Source of the DNA: Siphonodentalium dalli
Lineage: Eukaryota > Mollusca > Scaphopoda > Gadilida > Siphonodentaliidae
NCBI GenBank assembly: GCA_032622095.1
Contig: CP136064.1
Location: forward strand, 3,716,280 to 3,780,279
DNA: 64,000 bases
Direction: 5' to 3'
Every line of letters begins with the position of its first letter. Position 1 is the stretch's first letter. The position numbers and the translations under genes are program-made. The notes beneath the pieces are model-generated. The model saw only the letters and a program-made list of their open reading frames with translations. It ran no database searches and was not told the origin of the DNA. Below are positions 19,781 to 32,000 of the stretch, in pieces.

Positions 19781-21640
19781 TATGAAATACTACAGTATGT
19801 TATGCTTGACAGAGAAGTTTTTAAATTTATAAATGACTATTATTCTATTCATATCTCAACAAAATGAGAGTTACATACAATGTGCGCACCTTTACAGTTT
19901 ACACGACACAGATACTCGCATCAGTGCATGTCAAACAGATAAGATATATCAGTTTACATTAGCAAATACTGTGCACGTAAATAAAGACATTAAATACTAT
20001 ACCTGCAATTTTGTTTCTCGCCTGATACCACTGAAGGACATGCAGGGCATATACACTTTACGCTAGAGTCCAAACAGACAGGTAAGTGATTCCGTGAAGG
20101 ACATGCAGGGCATATACACTTTACGCTAGAGTCCAGACAGGTAAGTGATTCCGCGAAGGACATGCAGGGCATATACACTTTACGCTAGAGTCCAGACAGA
20201 CAGGTTTGTGACTCGTTATTATTCTTGAATGGTATTCACTATTTTGTGTGTGAAGGCTCTATGTTCATATGCAGGTAGGTATGTAAGTGTGGAGGGAGCA
20301 CAACCAATATAGGGGCCTGACTTGAACATTTGAACATATTCTATTTGTATAATAATACAAAAGGGATTGGGGCACACGCTTTGTCAGCTTACTGTTACGC
20401 TTTTGTAATGCTTTCCAGTTCCCCTTGCTATATATATGGGTAATGATTGATTTTCACTTGGAAATCCCCGTTGGGTGGCCTGATTTACAACTGCACTCCC
20501 ATGTTGTAGACCGAAATGTTCAAGTCCGAGAAATATTTGAATTGCAGCAACATTAACTGTTAATCTTCTATTTCCGCAACATTGCATTGTTTACAGATGC
20601 GCAAGTGATGCGCTGTTGGCTCTGGTTTCGTTTATCTGCCCTTATCTACCTCTGGTCTGCGTGCAATTGTTATTATGCGCGAAATCGGGCATCGCCAGAT
20701 GACCACTCCAACCGATGAATGACAAGTTATTGAAATGTCTCTCACCATGATCATTTTATTGAATTGATTTTATATAAAGTATCATAAAAAACCAGAGACG
20801 TCGTGACGTCATTATAACAAGTACGAGCCAATAGTACATCTCTACATACAGTCTTACAGACTAAAGGCACATTTCTATATAATTGTCACTTTATCACAGA
20901 AATCCGGGCCTCACCACGTATAATATAAAGTTCTATACACTTGTCTACAGGACATTAATACAGCTGAATTTTCTGGCTACATCATAGCGCATATTCGACT
21001 ATAAATATGACACAACATATTTATTATATCAACTTGTCTTTACACGACGTAAATACTTATACAAATTAAAACATGGAAATAATTTTCATGCACAGGTAAG
21101 GTTCATCCTGTCTGACTATTTAAGATATAAATGATTAATATGAAGCTAAATATAACTTAAATATAACAAGACACACAACTGCTGGTTCGTTTCACACGCC
21201 ATCCAGTTAGTTACTCTGAAAAATGCTACTTATGTACGAATCATTAACGGTCCTTCCGTTTCACAACTTGTTTGAAAAGGTACCCGCGTCCTATAATGAA
21301 AGAATACATGCATATTCATGCATATCTATGTAAGTCATACAGTGATGCTCTGAAACTACGAAATAAAAGCATTGTTCATCGAACATTTATCTCATTCAAT
21401 GGATATAATGCTGAGCTTTAATAACAAATCTACTTGACTAAGTGAATCACCAAGACATCTGTGGAATAATTATGTCCAGCCCAAGGGGTGGCAGATTATG
21501 CAAATTACTTGTCCATCACGCCATCACAGAAAAATAGCGCGCATGGGCATAAGATATGGTTGGCTGAAATTATTTTCTTGCCAATACTATGAATATTCAT
21601 TTGAATACTGCCAAAATGACCACCTCAGGCCACCTTGCAG
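19781..21640. other. No gene recognised
   Basis: AT-rich non-coding sequence apart from the short tandem repeat at 20033. A run of ten G near 21640 ends it. ORFs up to 77 codons have no recognisable motifs. Confidence 0.5.
20033..20205 (+). repeat. Three-copy tandem repeat, 59-63 bp
   Basis: GAAGGACATGCAGGGC begins at 20033, 20096 and 20155, followed in each case by ATATACACTTTACGCTAGAG and an ACAGGTAAGTG-like tail. Confidence 0.9.
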
Positions 21641-21716
21641 AACAGGGGGGGGGGGGTATAAATATTGATTGTGATGGGATGCACTGAGTGGCTGGTGTAA
21701 TTCATCCATATGCAGT

Positions 21717-21940
21717 GATATGCTGATGTAAAACCCGTATGTACACATGTATATAACTGAATCCATTTGTAGTTAGAAGCTAATGTAGAACCCGTATACA
21801 TGTATATAACTTAACCCATTTGCACTGAGATGCTGATGTAGAACCCGTATACAAATTAATACATACATTTGCACTGAGAGGCTGATGTAGAACCCGTATA
21901 CATGTATATAACTGAATCCATTCGCACCGATGTGCATTTG
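21717..21940 (+). repeat. Four diverged copies of an about 60-bp unit
   Basis: The unit is GCTGATGTAGAACCCGTATAC, then ATGTATATAACTGAATCCATT, then GCACTGAGA, with substitutions and one deletion between copies. Confidence 0.85.
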
Positions 21941-22084
21941 ATAATGCATGGAGAGATGCTCTGTCGTTGCACGATGTACGAGAATATAAAATTATGTGTG
22001 AAAAAAGGGACTTCTTTATGAGCGACTGCGCAATCTCAAACTTGAACTATTTTGTTGAGAAATATTTTGAACATATTGGTTGTT

Positions 22085-23110
22085 TTATAAACATACTATG
22101 GTGCTACCCGTCACAAAATGACGGGTATATACATGTTCTTTGTTACTTTCTAGTGTCCGCGGTCGTGAACAAATTATCATTCCTATATTAGAAATGGAAT
22201 GGTCATGCGTCTTTGTCACTGGATGCGCGAGGGAACACTTTCTACACACCCAGCCCACATATGCGCATGCACATATTGAACGAAACAAAATAATCATGCA
22301 TATTACTTTAAATATTACTATATACTAACTGAAACATACTCAATTCGGGCGTCTTTATTCAGCGACGAAGGGAGCTTGCGGCACATTTTGATCTTAAAGC
22401 GATGTGGAACACTCCGGTATGGTGACTAAATAGAAATGGAGAATTTTGGTGTAATTTTTACAAATGTTACATTCCTTCAGTTGTCATAGCGCCTGAATAC
22501 ATACATATCAATTTCAGGCACCCGAACAAGTACATACATGTAATATGACTTTAAACGGACCCCCTTTGGAGCCTGTAATCAGCATGCAGCTTAGGGACCA
22601 CAGGCCCCTGCACTGCGGCCCATTTGTATGAACACTTTATTTAAATAAGACTATTTTCTACCCCCTCTCACCGACCCACATATATATATGCATGCACAAT
22701 TAATCAAGATGTTTTAAATTTATTACTATATTTATTTTGCGTGACAAAATGACGGGTATTTACATGTTCTCTTTTACTTTCTAGTGTCCGCCGACATGAA
22801 CACATTCTCATTTCTATATTGGCAATGGAATGGTCATGCTTCTCTTTTTTGTCACTGGATGCGCGAGGGAACACTTTATTTCAATAAAAACTATAGTTGT
22901 ACACCCCAAATATACGCATGCACACATTGAACGAAACAAAATCAGAATATTTAAATATTGCTATATACTAACTGAAACGTACTCAATTCGGGAGCCTTCA
23001 TTCAACGACGGCACATTTTGATCTTAAAACTGACCCCTTGGGAACCTGTATTCATCATATACAGCATAAGGAACACAGGCCCCGGCACTGCGGCTCATTG
23101 TAGTTGTACG
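22085..23110 (+). repeat. Tandem segmental duplication, two blocks about 650 bp apart
   Basis: 22095-22650 and 22745-23100 share CAAAATGACGGGTAT, TTTCTAGTGTCCGC, GTCACTGGATGCGCGAGGG, ATTGAACGAAACAAAAT, TATACTAACTGAAAC and ACAGGCCCC-GCACTGCGG in order. The second block is shorter. No coding frame is shared. Confidence 0.85.
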
Positions 23111-23126
23111 TATTGTATATATTATG

Positions 23127-23368
23127 CGCAGACGATACCGTGATCCTCTCAGACTCATAGGACAATATGCACCGTGCAGACGATACCGTGATCCTCTCAG
23201 ACTCATAGGACAATATGCACCGTACAGACGATACCGTGATCCTCTCAGACTCATAGGACAATATGCACCGTGCAGACGATACCGTGATCCTCTCAGACTC
23301 ATAGGACAATATGCACCGTACAGACGATACCGTGATCCTCTCAGACTCATAGGACAATATGCACCGTG
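23127..23368 (+). repeat. 48-bp minisatellite, five copies
   Basis: The unit begins GCAGACGATACCGTGATCCT and ends with CAATATGCACCGT. First bases alternate GC/AC in successive copies, hinting at a 96-bp higher-order unit. Because 48 is a multiple of 3, frames stay open on both strands, which produces spurious ORFs. Confidence 0.93.
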
Positions 23369-23455
23369 CACTTTTCGAATTCGCAGATTATGCCGAGTAT
23401 GCAGTATTAGCGACAAAAGTTATGGTAAGTGGTCAATACATGTAAAATCGTAGCC

Positions 23456-24152
23456 CCACACCTAAACTGGTACTCATCACCTAAACTGGTTCTCATCATC
23501 TAAACTGGTTCTCACCATTCCTACACCTAAACTGGTTCTTATCACCTAAACTGGTTCTCATCACCTAAACTGGTTCTCATCACATAAACTGGTTCTCATC
23601 ACCTAAACTGGTTCTCATCACCAAAACTGGTTCTCATCACCTAAACTGGTTCTCATCACCAAACTGGTTCTCATCACCTAAACTGGTTCTCATCACCTAA
23701 ACTGGTTCTCATCACCTAAACTGGTTCTCATCACCTGAACTGGTTCTCATCACCAAAACTGGTTCTCATCACCTAAACTGGTTCTCATCACCAAAACTGG
23801 TTCTCATCACCTAAACTGGTTCTCATCACCTAAACTGGTTCTCATCACCTAAACTGGTTCTCATCACCAAAACTGGTTCTCATCACCTAAACTGGTTCTC
23901 ATCACCTAAACTGGTTCTCATCACCAAAACTGGTTCTCATCACCTAAACTGGTTCTCATCACCAAAACTGGTTCTCATCACCTAAACTGGTCTCATCACC
24001 TAAACTGGTTCTCATCACCTAAACTGGTTCTCATCACCTAAACTGGTTCTCATCATCTAAACTGGTTCTCATCACCTAAACTGGTTCTCATCACCTAAAC
24101 TGGTTCTCATCATCTAAACTGGTTCTCATCATCTAAACTGGTTCTCATCGAT
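23456..24152 (+). repeat. 19-bp minisatellite, about 36 copies
   Basis: The unit is CCTAAACTGGTTCTCATCA, with recurring CCAAAACTGG, CATCTAAAC and rarer variants. Units abut without unique spacers, so it is not CRISPR-like. The variants are interspersed, as expected from slippage and unequal exchange. Confidence 0.95.
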
Positions 24153-24556
24153 CTAGTGATATTTTGCTCTTCTACTAGTCTAAGCGCTTGGTGTAGAAAA
24201 ACACCATAATTGTGTAAAAGGTGACAAAAGCATGGAACTTTGCACATATATTCCTCACACGCTACTGCTCATATTCATATGTGGCGACATTAGCGGCAGG
24301 TCCTTACTGGATGCTAGGCAACTACCCGATATCGAATACATGCTCAGATGACTGATAGTATGTGAGTTTTAACAGACTAAACTACGTCGAGTAACATTTT
24401 ATGGTGAAAACAATTATAAGTTGTTGTTAATGTTGATCTGACTGACAAATTACCATTTTGCTTATTCAAAGTGGTGACGGTTGCCAGTGGCCCGCAATCT
24501 ATAAATGCACATATGACTCATATTATGATAGTTTTAACAATCTATAAATGCACATA

Positions 24557-25015
24557 TGTGACCCGCCATATCAAATCCAGTCGTAAGTCGGGATTTGTTT
24601 TACCATGTGCCAATGCATTCTCTTATATATGCGAGTCGACCATAGGTCGCCTCGCATATATAAGAGAAAGCATTGGCTTAACAATTTTTTACAATTTTAA
24701 TAATTTGTTCTTGTATTTTTTAACAATTTTATAATTTCACCCATACAGAGCCCCAGACAAACATGAGCAGACGACACTCTTATATATGCTTCTATATATG
24801 TGCGGGGGCTCCCTGCAGGGTAATGGATGTTTTTTATTTTATGTCCTAAAAATTGTAAGAAACATTTATTTAAAAAAATGATAAAAAATTGTTAGGCCAA
24901 TGCATTCTCTTATATATGCGAGGCGACATATGGTCGACTCGCATATATAAGAGAATGCATTGGCACAGGGTAAAAAAATCCCGACTTTCGACTGGATTTG
25001 ATATGGCGGGTCACA
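24557..25015. mobile_element. Double-palindrome MITE, TA-flanked family, copy 1
   Basis: 459 bp. The TIRs begin TGTGACCCGCCATATCAAAT and are flanked by TA (24555-24556, 25016-25017). Just inside each TIR is a 67-nt imperfect palindrome (left 24610-24676) with arms CCAATGCATTCTCTTATATA-GCGAG. The AT-rich centre includes GAGCCCCAGACAAACATGAG. The sequence GCACATATGAC next to it at about 24509 looks like a related unoccupied site. No coding capacity. Confidence 0.9.
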
Positions 25016-25439
25016 TATGACTGATATTATGATAGTTTTAACAACATAAACTACCCCAAGTCGCATTTTTATGGTGAAAACAATAATAGTTATTGCTAGT
25101 GTGAATCTGATAGGACCATATATTTCTTATTTACACGATTGGTTACTGTTGCTAGTGTCATACCCGAAATACAAAACAAATGCACATATGACTTATATTA
25201 TGGTAGTTTCAACAAACGAAACTCCGTCATGAAGCATTTTTATGGTGAAAACAATTATAATAGTGTTAGTGTGAGTCTAACCAGAATGTGGCACAAGTTT
25301 AGTTTTCATCTGGGTACAATTATCTGTTATGCTCCATTGCTAGTTCAGACACTCAGAACGGAGACCAGAATTGAGGAGTTTTTGCACTAATCGGCCAAAC
25401 GGAATTCAGCGTGAGAGTTGAACAGTTGTTGATTATATT

Positions 25440-26270
25440 TAATACAAGAAAACCCTCGAAAACAAAACAAAATCACATTTAATGTTTTATGTTATTTCCT
25501 TCATAAAAAGAATCTTCGTGATAATGAACCCTCTCAATACTCTAGAATATAGAATTAACCTTAAAATAACAAAAACCTTCGGAATAGAGAACCTTCGGAA
25601 TAACGAACCTTCGGATTGGTGAACCTTCGGAATAGCAAATATTCAAAATAGAGAACCTTCGGAATAGTGGACATTCGGGATAGTGGACCTTCGGGATAGT
25701 GAACCTTCTGAATAGAGACATGCCCCCCAATATTCATATTATATGCTCAGAGTTCAAAGGTACGGGCCCATAAAATTCTAAATTTGCCCCTTATAATATT
25801 GAACTCCAAATTGGAGCCCACACAGAACATCACTTAAGTCAACTGTACCTGTGTCATGTCCCAATGCGGGAGGATCCATATATACCACAATATTCATATT
25901 ATATGCCAAGAATTCAAAGTTATGGGCCCACGTAATGACATTAAATCTCAAGAAAACCCGCGAAAACAAAACAAAATCACATTTAATGTTCTAAGTTATT
26001 TCCTCCTGTATCTGTATCGGTATGCGCGCAGGATCAGTTCGGATGTGAGCGCACACTCCATAAAAAGAATCTTCGTGATAATGAACCCTCTCAATACTTT
26101 AGAATATAGAATTAACCTAAAAATAAAAAAAAAACCTTCGGAATAGAGAACCTTCGGAATAGCGAACCTTCGGAATAGTGAACCTTCGAAATAGCAAATA
26201 TTCAAAATAGAGAACCTTCGGAATAGTGGACATTCGGGATAGCGAACCTTCATAATAGAAACATGTCCCC
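25440..26270 (+). repeat. Duplicated block with GAACCTTCGGAATAGT minisatellite
   Basis: 25445-25735 and 25945-26268 share AACAAAACAAAATCACATTTAATGTT-type sequence (in parts), AAAAGAATCTTCGTGATAATG and AATATAGAATTAACC, each followed by about 8-9 units of a 16-bp repeat, GAACCTTCGGAATAGT. The second copy has an extra insertion near 26010. Confidence 0.88.
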
Positions 26271-26459
26271 ACAATTACACCGGGGACGCAAACACATGTG
26301 CTAATCTTTGTCGTACTATCGTGACTCTATCGGTACGGTTTATACTCAAGTACGAAAAAATAACCATAATACATTCGCCCAGTGGATTATCGATCGACCA
26401 CAGAATATGAAAAACTCTAATACAGCTTACACCACTGTGTGGCGTAATGAGGCATGACC

Positions 26460-28560
26460 ACAATAGTTATATAAGTCATAGACCCACACAGATAGATGTA
26501 TACGTCACGGATCCACTATATTATATATATGCAGAACATGTGGCCAGCCCCAATATGTTATCCATAGCCATTAATAGTTAGGTAAGGACCCAGGCACATA
26601 TGCGTAGTCATAGGACCCATATCCCTACGCATGGGGTATGGATATAGGATATGTGTAGGCCATGAACCAGGCGCTACATATAATCCATAATATCGGGCCC
26701 GTATATATATATATATTGGCATCGGATCCAGGCATCTACAGACAAGGCATAAACCATTTAACAACGATGTCAAACGGGTTATATCTGGTCACCAAGAACA
26801 GATGCCGCAATGTTGCGATGCCATGTTATAGAAATACAATAGTATATTATATATATGGCGGTGGACCCAGCCCATTATGCATGTTGTGTGATATCTAAGC
26901 TGCATTGTCAGGGACCATGACACTGTAACATGGTGCAAATACCCAAGTGTCAATAGGTAGACCATGGCCTAAGATACAATAGACCAATCAATGTATAATA
27001 CATTAGTTCACCATGGATTCAGGACCCTATATATGGTATGGACACATGGAACAGTTATGTGACAGACCCACCTTTCAGTAGACATTGGATCAATTCCATA
27101 AATACGAAGGTCATGGATGGAGGCCCATATAAATAGCCCATGTACACATGGCACAGTATGTAGGCCATGGACACATGCCCATACATGTAGACCATGGACC
27201 CAGGCTGATATAGGTATGTCACAGCATTTTATCCAGGCATGATCAGGTGTCTATGTGTAGAAAACTGAATCACCCCTTATACGTGATATGTCTACACCAA
27301 AGACACAGGCATGTTTACGTAGTGCTAATAGCCAGTTGACTATATTTAGGTATGTATTGGCTACATGTGCATATAGGTAGGACATGGCCTCATTTCCCTA
27401 AATATAAGGTACGGAACAGGCCTCATTAGCAAGGTCATAGACCCATATATCTGCTGGTAGGCAATGGACTCAGCCACATATACAGGAGACGCGTGGACCC
27501 CAGCCCCCAATGGGTAAGTCATGGACAAAAATACCTACATAGGGCATGGATCTATATGCATACTATGTACGTAAATCGTACGCAGATATTCGACCAACGC
27601 CCTGTGGGATGGAGGTCCATATAAGACGCGGGAAGCCACTATAGCTGGACCATGGATCCAGGCTCATATGTGACCCGCCATATCAAATCCAGTCGTAAGT
27701 CGGGATTTTTTTTTACCCTGTGCCAATGCATTCTCTTATATATGCGAGTCGACCATATGTCGCCTCGCATATATAAGAGAATGCATTAGCCTAACAATTT
27801 TTTACAATTTTAATAATTTTTTCTTGTATTCTTTAACAATTTTATAATTTCACCCATACAGAGCCCCAGACAAACATGAGCAGACGACACTCTTCTATAT
27901 GCTTCTATATATGTGTGGGGCTCCCTGCAGGGTAATGGATGTTTTTTATTTTATGTCCTAAAAATTGTAACAAACATTTATTTAAAAAAAATGATAAAAA
28001 AAAATTGTTAGGCCAATGCATTCTCTTATATATGCGAGTCGACCTATGGTCGACTCGCATATATAAGAGAATGCATTGGCACAGGGTAAAACAATCCCGA
28101 CTTACGACTGGATTTGATATGGCGGGTCACATACGTAGAACATTGACACAGGCCATTATGGACAACCCAGGCTGATTTAGTTATGACATCATCCAATTCA
28201 CATGATTACTATAGGTATTTATTTGTAGGACATGAACCCATCCCATTTACATGCATGATACATGGATAGCTAGGCTAGCCACGCACAAGACATGGATCCA
28301 TGTGGTGCAAATGCACAGGTGCCTATAGTTATGAACTTATGACATGTACCCAGGTCCCTACAGCAAATCCATATAACCATGCTTAAATATTATATCATCA
28401 GTCCGGGCCTCTGGTTAGGACATGGACAATGTAGTTAGGGCACATCATTGGATGCAGTTCCATATATATAGGCCATGAACCAATGTAACTATGAGTTGGT
28501 CATGGACCCATGGGTGCCCATGCAAATAGGAAATGGGGACCGGTTCATAAATGTAGTTCA
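26460..28560 (+). repeat. Degenerate CATGGACCCAGG-type satellite, interrupted by a MITE
   Basis: Variants of TAGG(T/C)CATGGACCCAGGC and CCATATATA recur every 40-60 bp through the region, too diverged for a clean unit length. The MITE at 27669-28131 lies within it. No gene is seen in these 2.1 kb. Confidence 0.6.
27669..28131. mobile_element. Double-palindrome MITE, TA-flanked family, copy 2
   Basis: 463 bp, about 95% identical by eye to the copy at 24557. It has TGTGACCCGCC ends, TA at 27667-27668 and 28132-28133, and one palindrome near each end. The different wider flanks (CTCATA left, TACGTA right) argue for a 2-bp TA duplication over a longer one. Confidence 0.9.
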
Positions 28561-28885
28561 TGGTATCTCAGTCATGCCCCTGTGCGTATAGACTTTAAAC
28601 TGCTGCAAAAAGTTTACCAGTGCTTTGCTCCTATTAGTCTAAAAACAATAAATTCCCAACTAATTACTGACTGAAAAATCAAAATACAGTTTCAACCTAT
28701 TCTTCATGTGTGTGTGAAATTTCCAACTAATTGAAGTATTTCTTACAAGATGGCCATCTCTGAAAATATGTTGAACATGAATTTTTCGAGACTGTTGAAA
28801 TTTGTTACCACCCCCTCCGCTCCGTCGCCACGTACTTATACATGTAATCAATGAAACTGGACATGATTCGTGGTTGTATTTTCAG

Positions 28886-29062
28886 GACGCCGACAAAGGT
28901 TCCACCGTTGATGATATTCTGAGAAGATGATTCCGCGATGGCTGAAATGGACCCTGGTTGTGGCCGGGATCGCGATCAGTTTGCGCCATGTAATACACAG
29001 ACTGTGGCGAACAAAGTGGAATATAGCAACACATATTAACACGACATACGACTATATAGTCG
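28886..29062 (+). CDS. GMC gene exon 1 (leader plus residues 1-45)
   Basis: TTTTCAG at 28879-28885 looks like an acceptor, so an upstream non-coding exon is likely. The ATG is at 28927. The encoded start has basic residues, then a hydrophobic [12 protein letters not shown], a probable signal anchor. The exon ends in TTYDYIV, the usual lead into the FAD-binding loop, then the donor GTAAGT at 29063. It ends in phase 1. Confidence 0.85.
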
Positions 29063-32000
29063 GTAAGTGCATGGGCTAAGAAACCATTGTTATAATTTAG
29101 ATTACAACAATACCAGTTATGTATCTAATGGATCCCCCATTCAGTTATGAAAGTATAAATCTGAATAGTCTATTATTTACCTGGATGGGTGTTCAGGAAA
29201 TATAATCAGACTGTAGACAGACATATATGCAGATGGATTACTATTGTGGGGAATGTACATATAATACGTTCAACAATTATCTTTGCAAACATTGCGGGCA
29301 TTTGTACCATTATCAAGTAGACCATATGTTATTGCACTGCTTCTGGTATCGAATAATTAATTTCTTCGATTTATCGACGTTCATCAATATCGATAAGAGA
29401 TGCACGTTTGGCCAAAATTTCCTGGTATTTCTAAATGGATTTTCTCAAAATCTGTCAGGAATTTATTTGTGAAATTTGGTACAAGCGACTATTGTGATAC
29501 AATATTTAAGAACCAATGGTTATTATAATCTCATTTACTTCACTTTTATGGCATAGAAATTATGTAAATTTTCACCGTTGTCAGGTACCAAGAATTTCTG
29601 TGAATTATATTTGTTTAAAAATTGCAGATCATATGTCCATGATATCATATCCGAAGATCATGAGAGAAGACTTAATTTTTCTTGATTCGTTGAAATTTGA
29701 TGATTGTTTTCACTTAGAAAGACAAACAACTACCCACATATAAGTTTCTATATTTGAGAATGTTCATGTAATTTATGTTGTTCAATGAGAAATTGGGCTG
29801 AGATTAGTTATGTGCCATGGCCTCATAACCAAGTTAAAGCTGATCACCATATCTCTTAACACTGTGGCCTAATTTCTGTTGATTGCTCCTTGCTTGAGTG
29901 GACCACACTGTATATCAACAGATGTTTTCAGAGGGCTGGAATATTTCTGACTGCTTTATTCTTCATTATAATATATGGGGGTGTGACACTGTATTATGTA
30001 ATTAATAATCTAACTCCACATTATGATACAAATGAAACCTCCTCTCATAGAGCAAAGGCAATAAGCTGTTTGATGATTGGAGTTTTGTGTCAAATTATTA
30101 ATTATTCCAGCAGGGACAACAAAGAAAATAATATTTTCAACCTCTCAAATGTATTACAATCCATTGTTTTTGTTGTCTCTTAATAACTGCGCAGATTCCA
30201 CATGTATACAATGAAGATGATGATATGTGAAATTTAAGATTTTTCGCCAGATATATCGAATGAAATAACTTGTTGAAAATCTCTTGCCGTATTTGGCTGT
30301 ATTTATACAAAACGTGCATCTCCATCTTAACGTCGCAGTATTTCTTGATGCATTCATTTGGCTTTCAGTCGTTGAGTGGGTTGGATTCCTCAACCATGGT
30401 GAACTTCTTGTAGAATATTTACCATTTATTCCTCGTGTGTGTATCATCACACACGTGCAGTAAGAAACATCATTGGTATTAGTAGAACATGTGTGTATAG
30501 AGTCATGTTTTCCCGAATATCACACCATCGTATTGTCTCTTTATTACTAAATTGCATATCATGTTGTATATGACGTCTCCCTTCAGTGGAGGAATGGACA
30601 AACAGTATCTAGTTTTATTTACATAAAAAATATTTGTTGTTTTGAAAATATTATTAAAAATGTAACCGTGGCTCGCGAGAGATACACTTCCTTTAAAGGG
30701 ACACACTCTGATTCGATGGTCCTAATGACATCAGATTCAGGCAACAAAACATTACTTGAAATGTTAAATGGCAAAAGATAATGCTAACCACAGTCAACTA
30801 GAGTATAATATTGTCCAAATAGTGTTATATATATCAACATTTTGTTCAAAGCAATTTGCCAGGCCGCCAAATATTCTAGATGGTGAAAAATAAAAAAATC
30901 GATATTTGATAACTTTGAGTTTTAATGCGTGGGTTATCGACTCAAATCTGATATTTGTACACCCGAAGCCGAAAACATAGTAATTTATGGACGTTAAAGG
31001 GATAGTGTACGCCATTTTGAATACATCCCGGTTATAACAACGATCTAATATCGTAATATATAGAGAACTAAGTAATTTGAGTAGAAGGTGTATTATGTAA
31101 ACGTTCAGGTTAATAGGTTATCTTAAAATCAAAGTTAATAAATTGATATAAATTTAATTGATGGCTGGAATCATAAATTAGATTACGAATTTCCGTGTAC
31201 AAGACGTAATCAAAATAATTCACGGATAGTGGATTGGGCAAATCGTGGCACACATGATCGTGTAAACAATTATGTCGATCACAATGACTTAATGAGTATA
31301 TGGGACTAGTATGCATATACTGTAACATTTATTTGATACATTTGCTTGACAACTGTCCAACAATTACTTGATTGGTATTTCCGCATTCCGGCTAATCTAC
31401 CATTCGTAACATTACTTCGTACTCAACAGACGTTCAAATAATGGAAATCTGATTACCTTATTTTACAACTCAGAGACTAAAGAAACCAACAACAACATTT
31501 GCGTATAATATCCCTTTAAATCGGATTATGTATCTTCAAACAATAATTCTAACATATTCCAGTTGGTGCAGGGAGCGCAGGGGCCGTTGTTGCTAGTAGA
31601 CTCAGCGAAGACAAGAATAATCGAGTTCTGCTGCTGGAGGCTGGATCATCTGACCTCGATGGTGTCATGTACGATATACCTCTGGTCACGTTACTCAATC
31701 AGAATAGAGAAGGCGACTGGGCGTACACGACTGTACCACAAGAGGTCGCGTGTTTATCCCTGAAAGACAAGGTGAGCGGCAGATTTCTGTCACGTGCTAG
31801 TATCCGATAGTACATAGGATAGTATAGTTATTGTTTGATATGTTCCCGGATCTAGGATAAATTTCTTTCCCCAGTGATTGTAACTGATAAGGTTAAATGT
31901 ATATGTAAGAACAATATGTGCACTGTCTGAAAAAATGTCCGTCGCTTTAACGGTCTGAGACCGCGAAACATCGCTGCCAAAATGTGACCGTTAAACACAC

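Noticed and set aside
23024-23453. Repetitive proteins of 100-130 aa on both strands
   Set aside because: Produced by a 48-bp unit that keeps all frames open; no start context or domain.
23456-24152. CRISPR-like regular repeats
   Set aside because: Units of 19 bp abut with no unique spacers, and the context is an animal intergenic region without cas genes; a minisatellite.
29227-30183. Zinc-knuckle protein gene in GMC intron 1
   Set aside because: Three short separate frames, weak Cys/His pattern, no continuity; kept only as a possible retroelement remnant.
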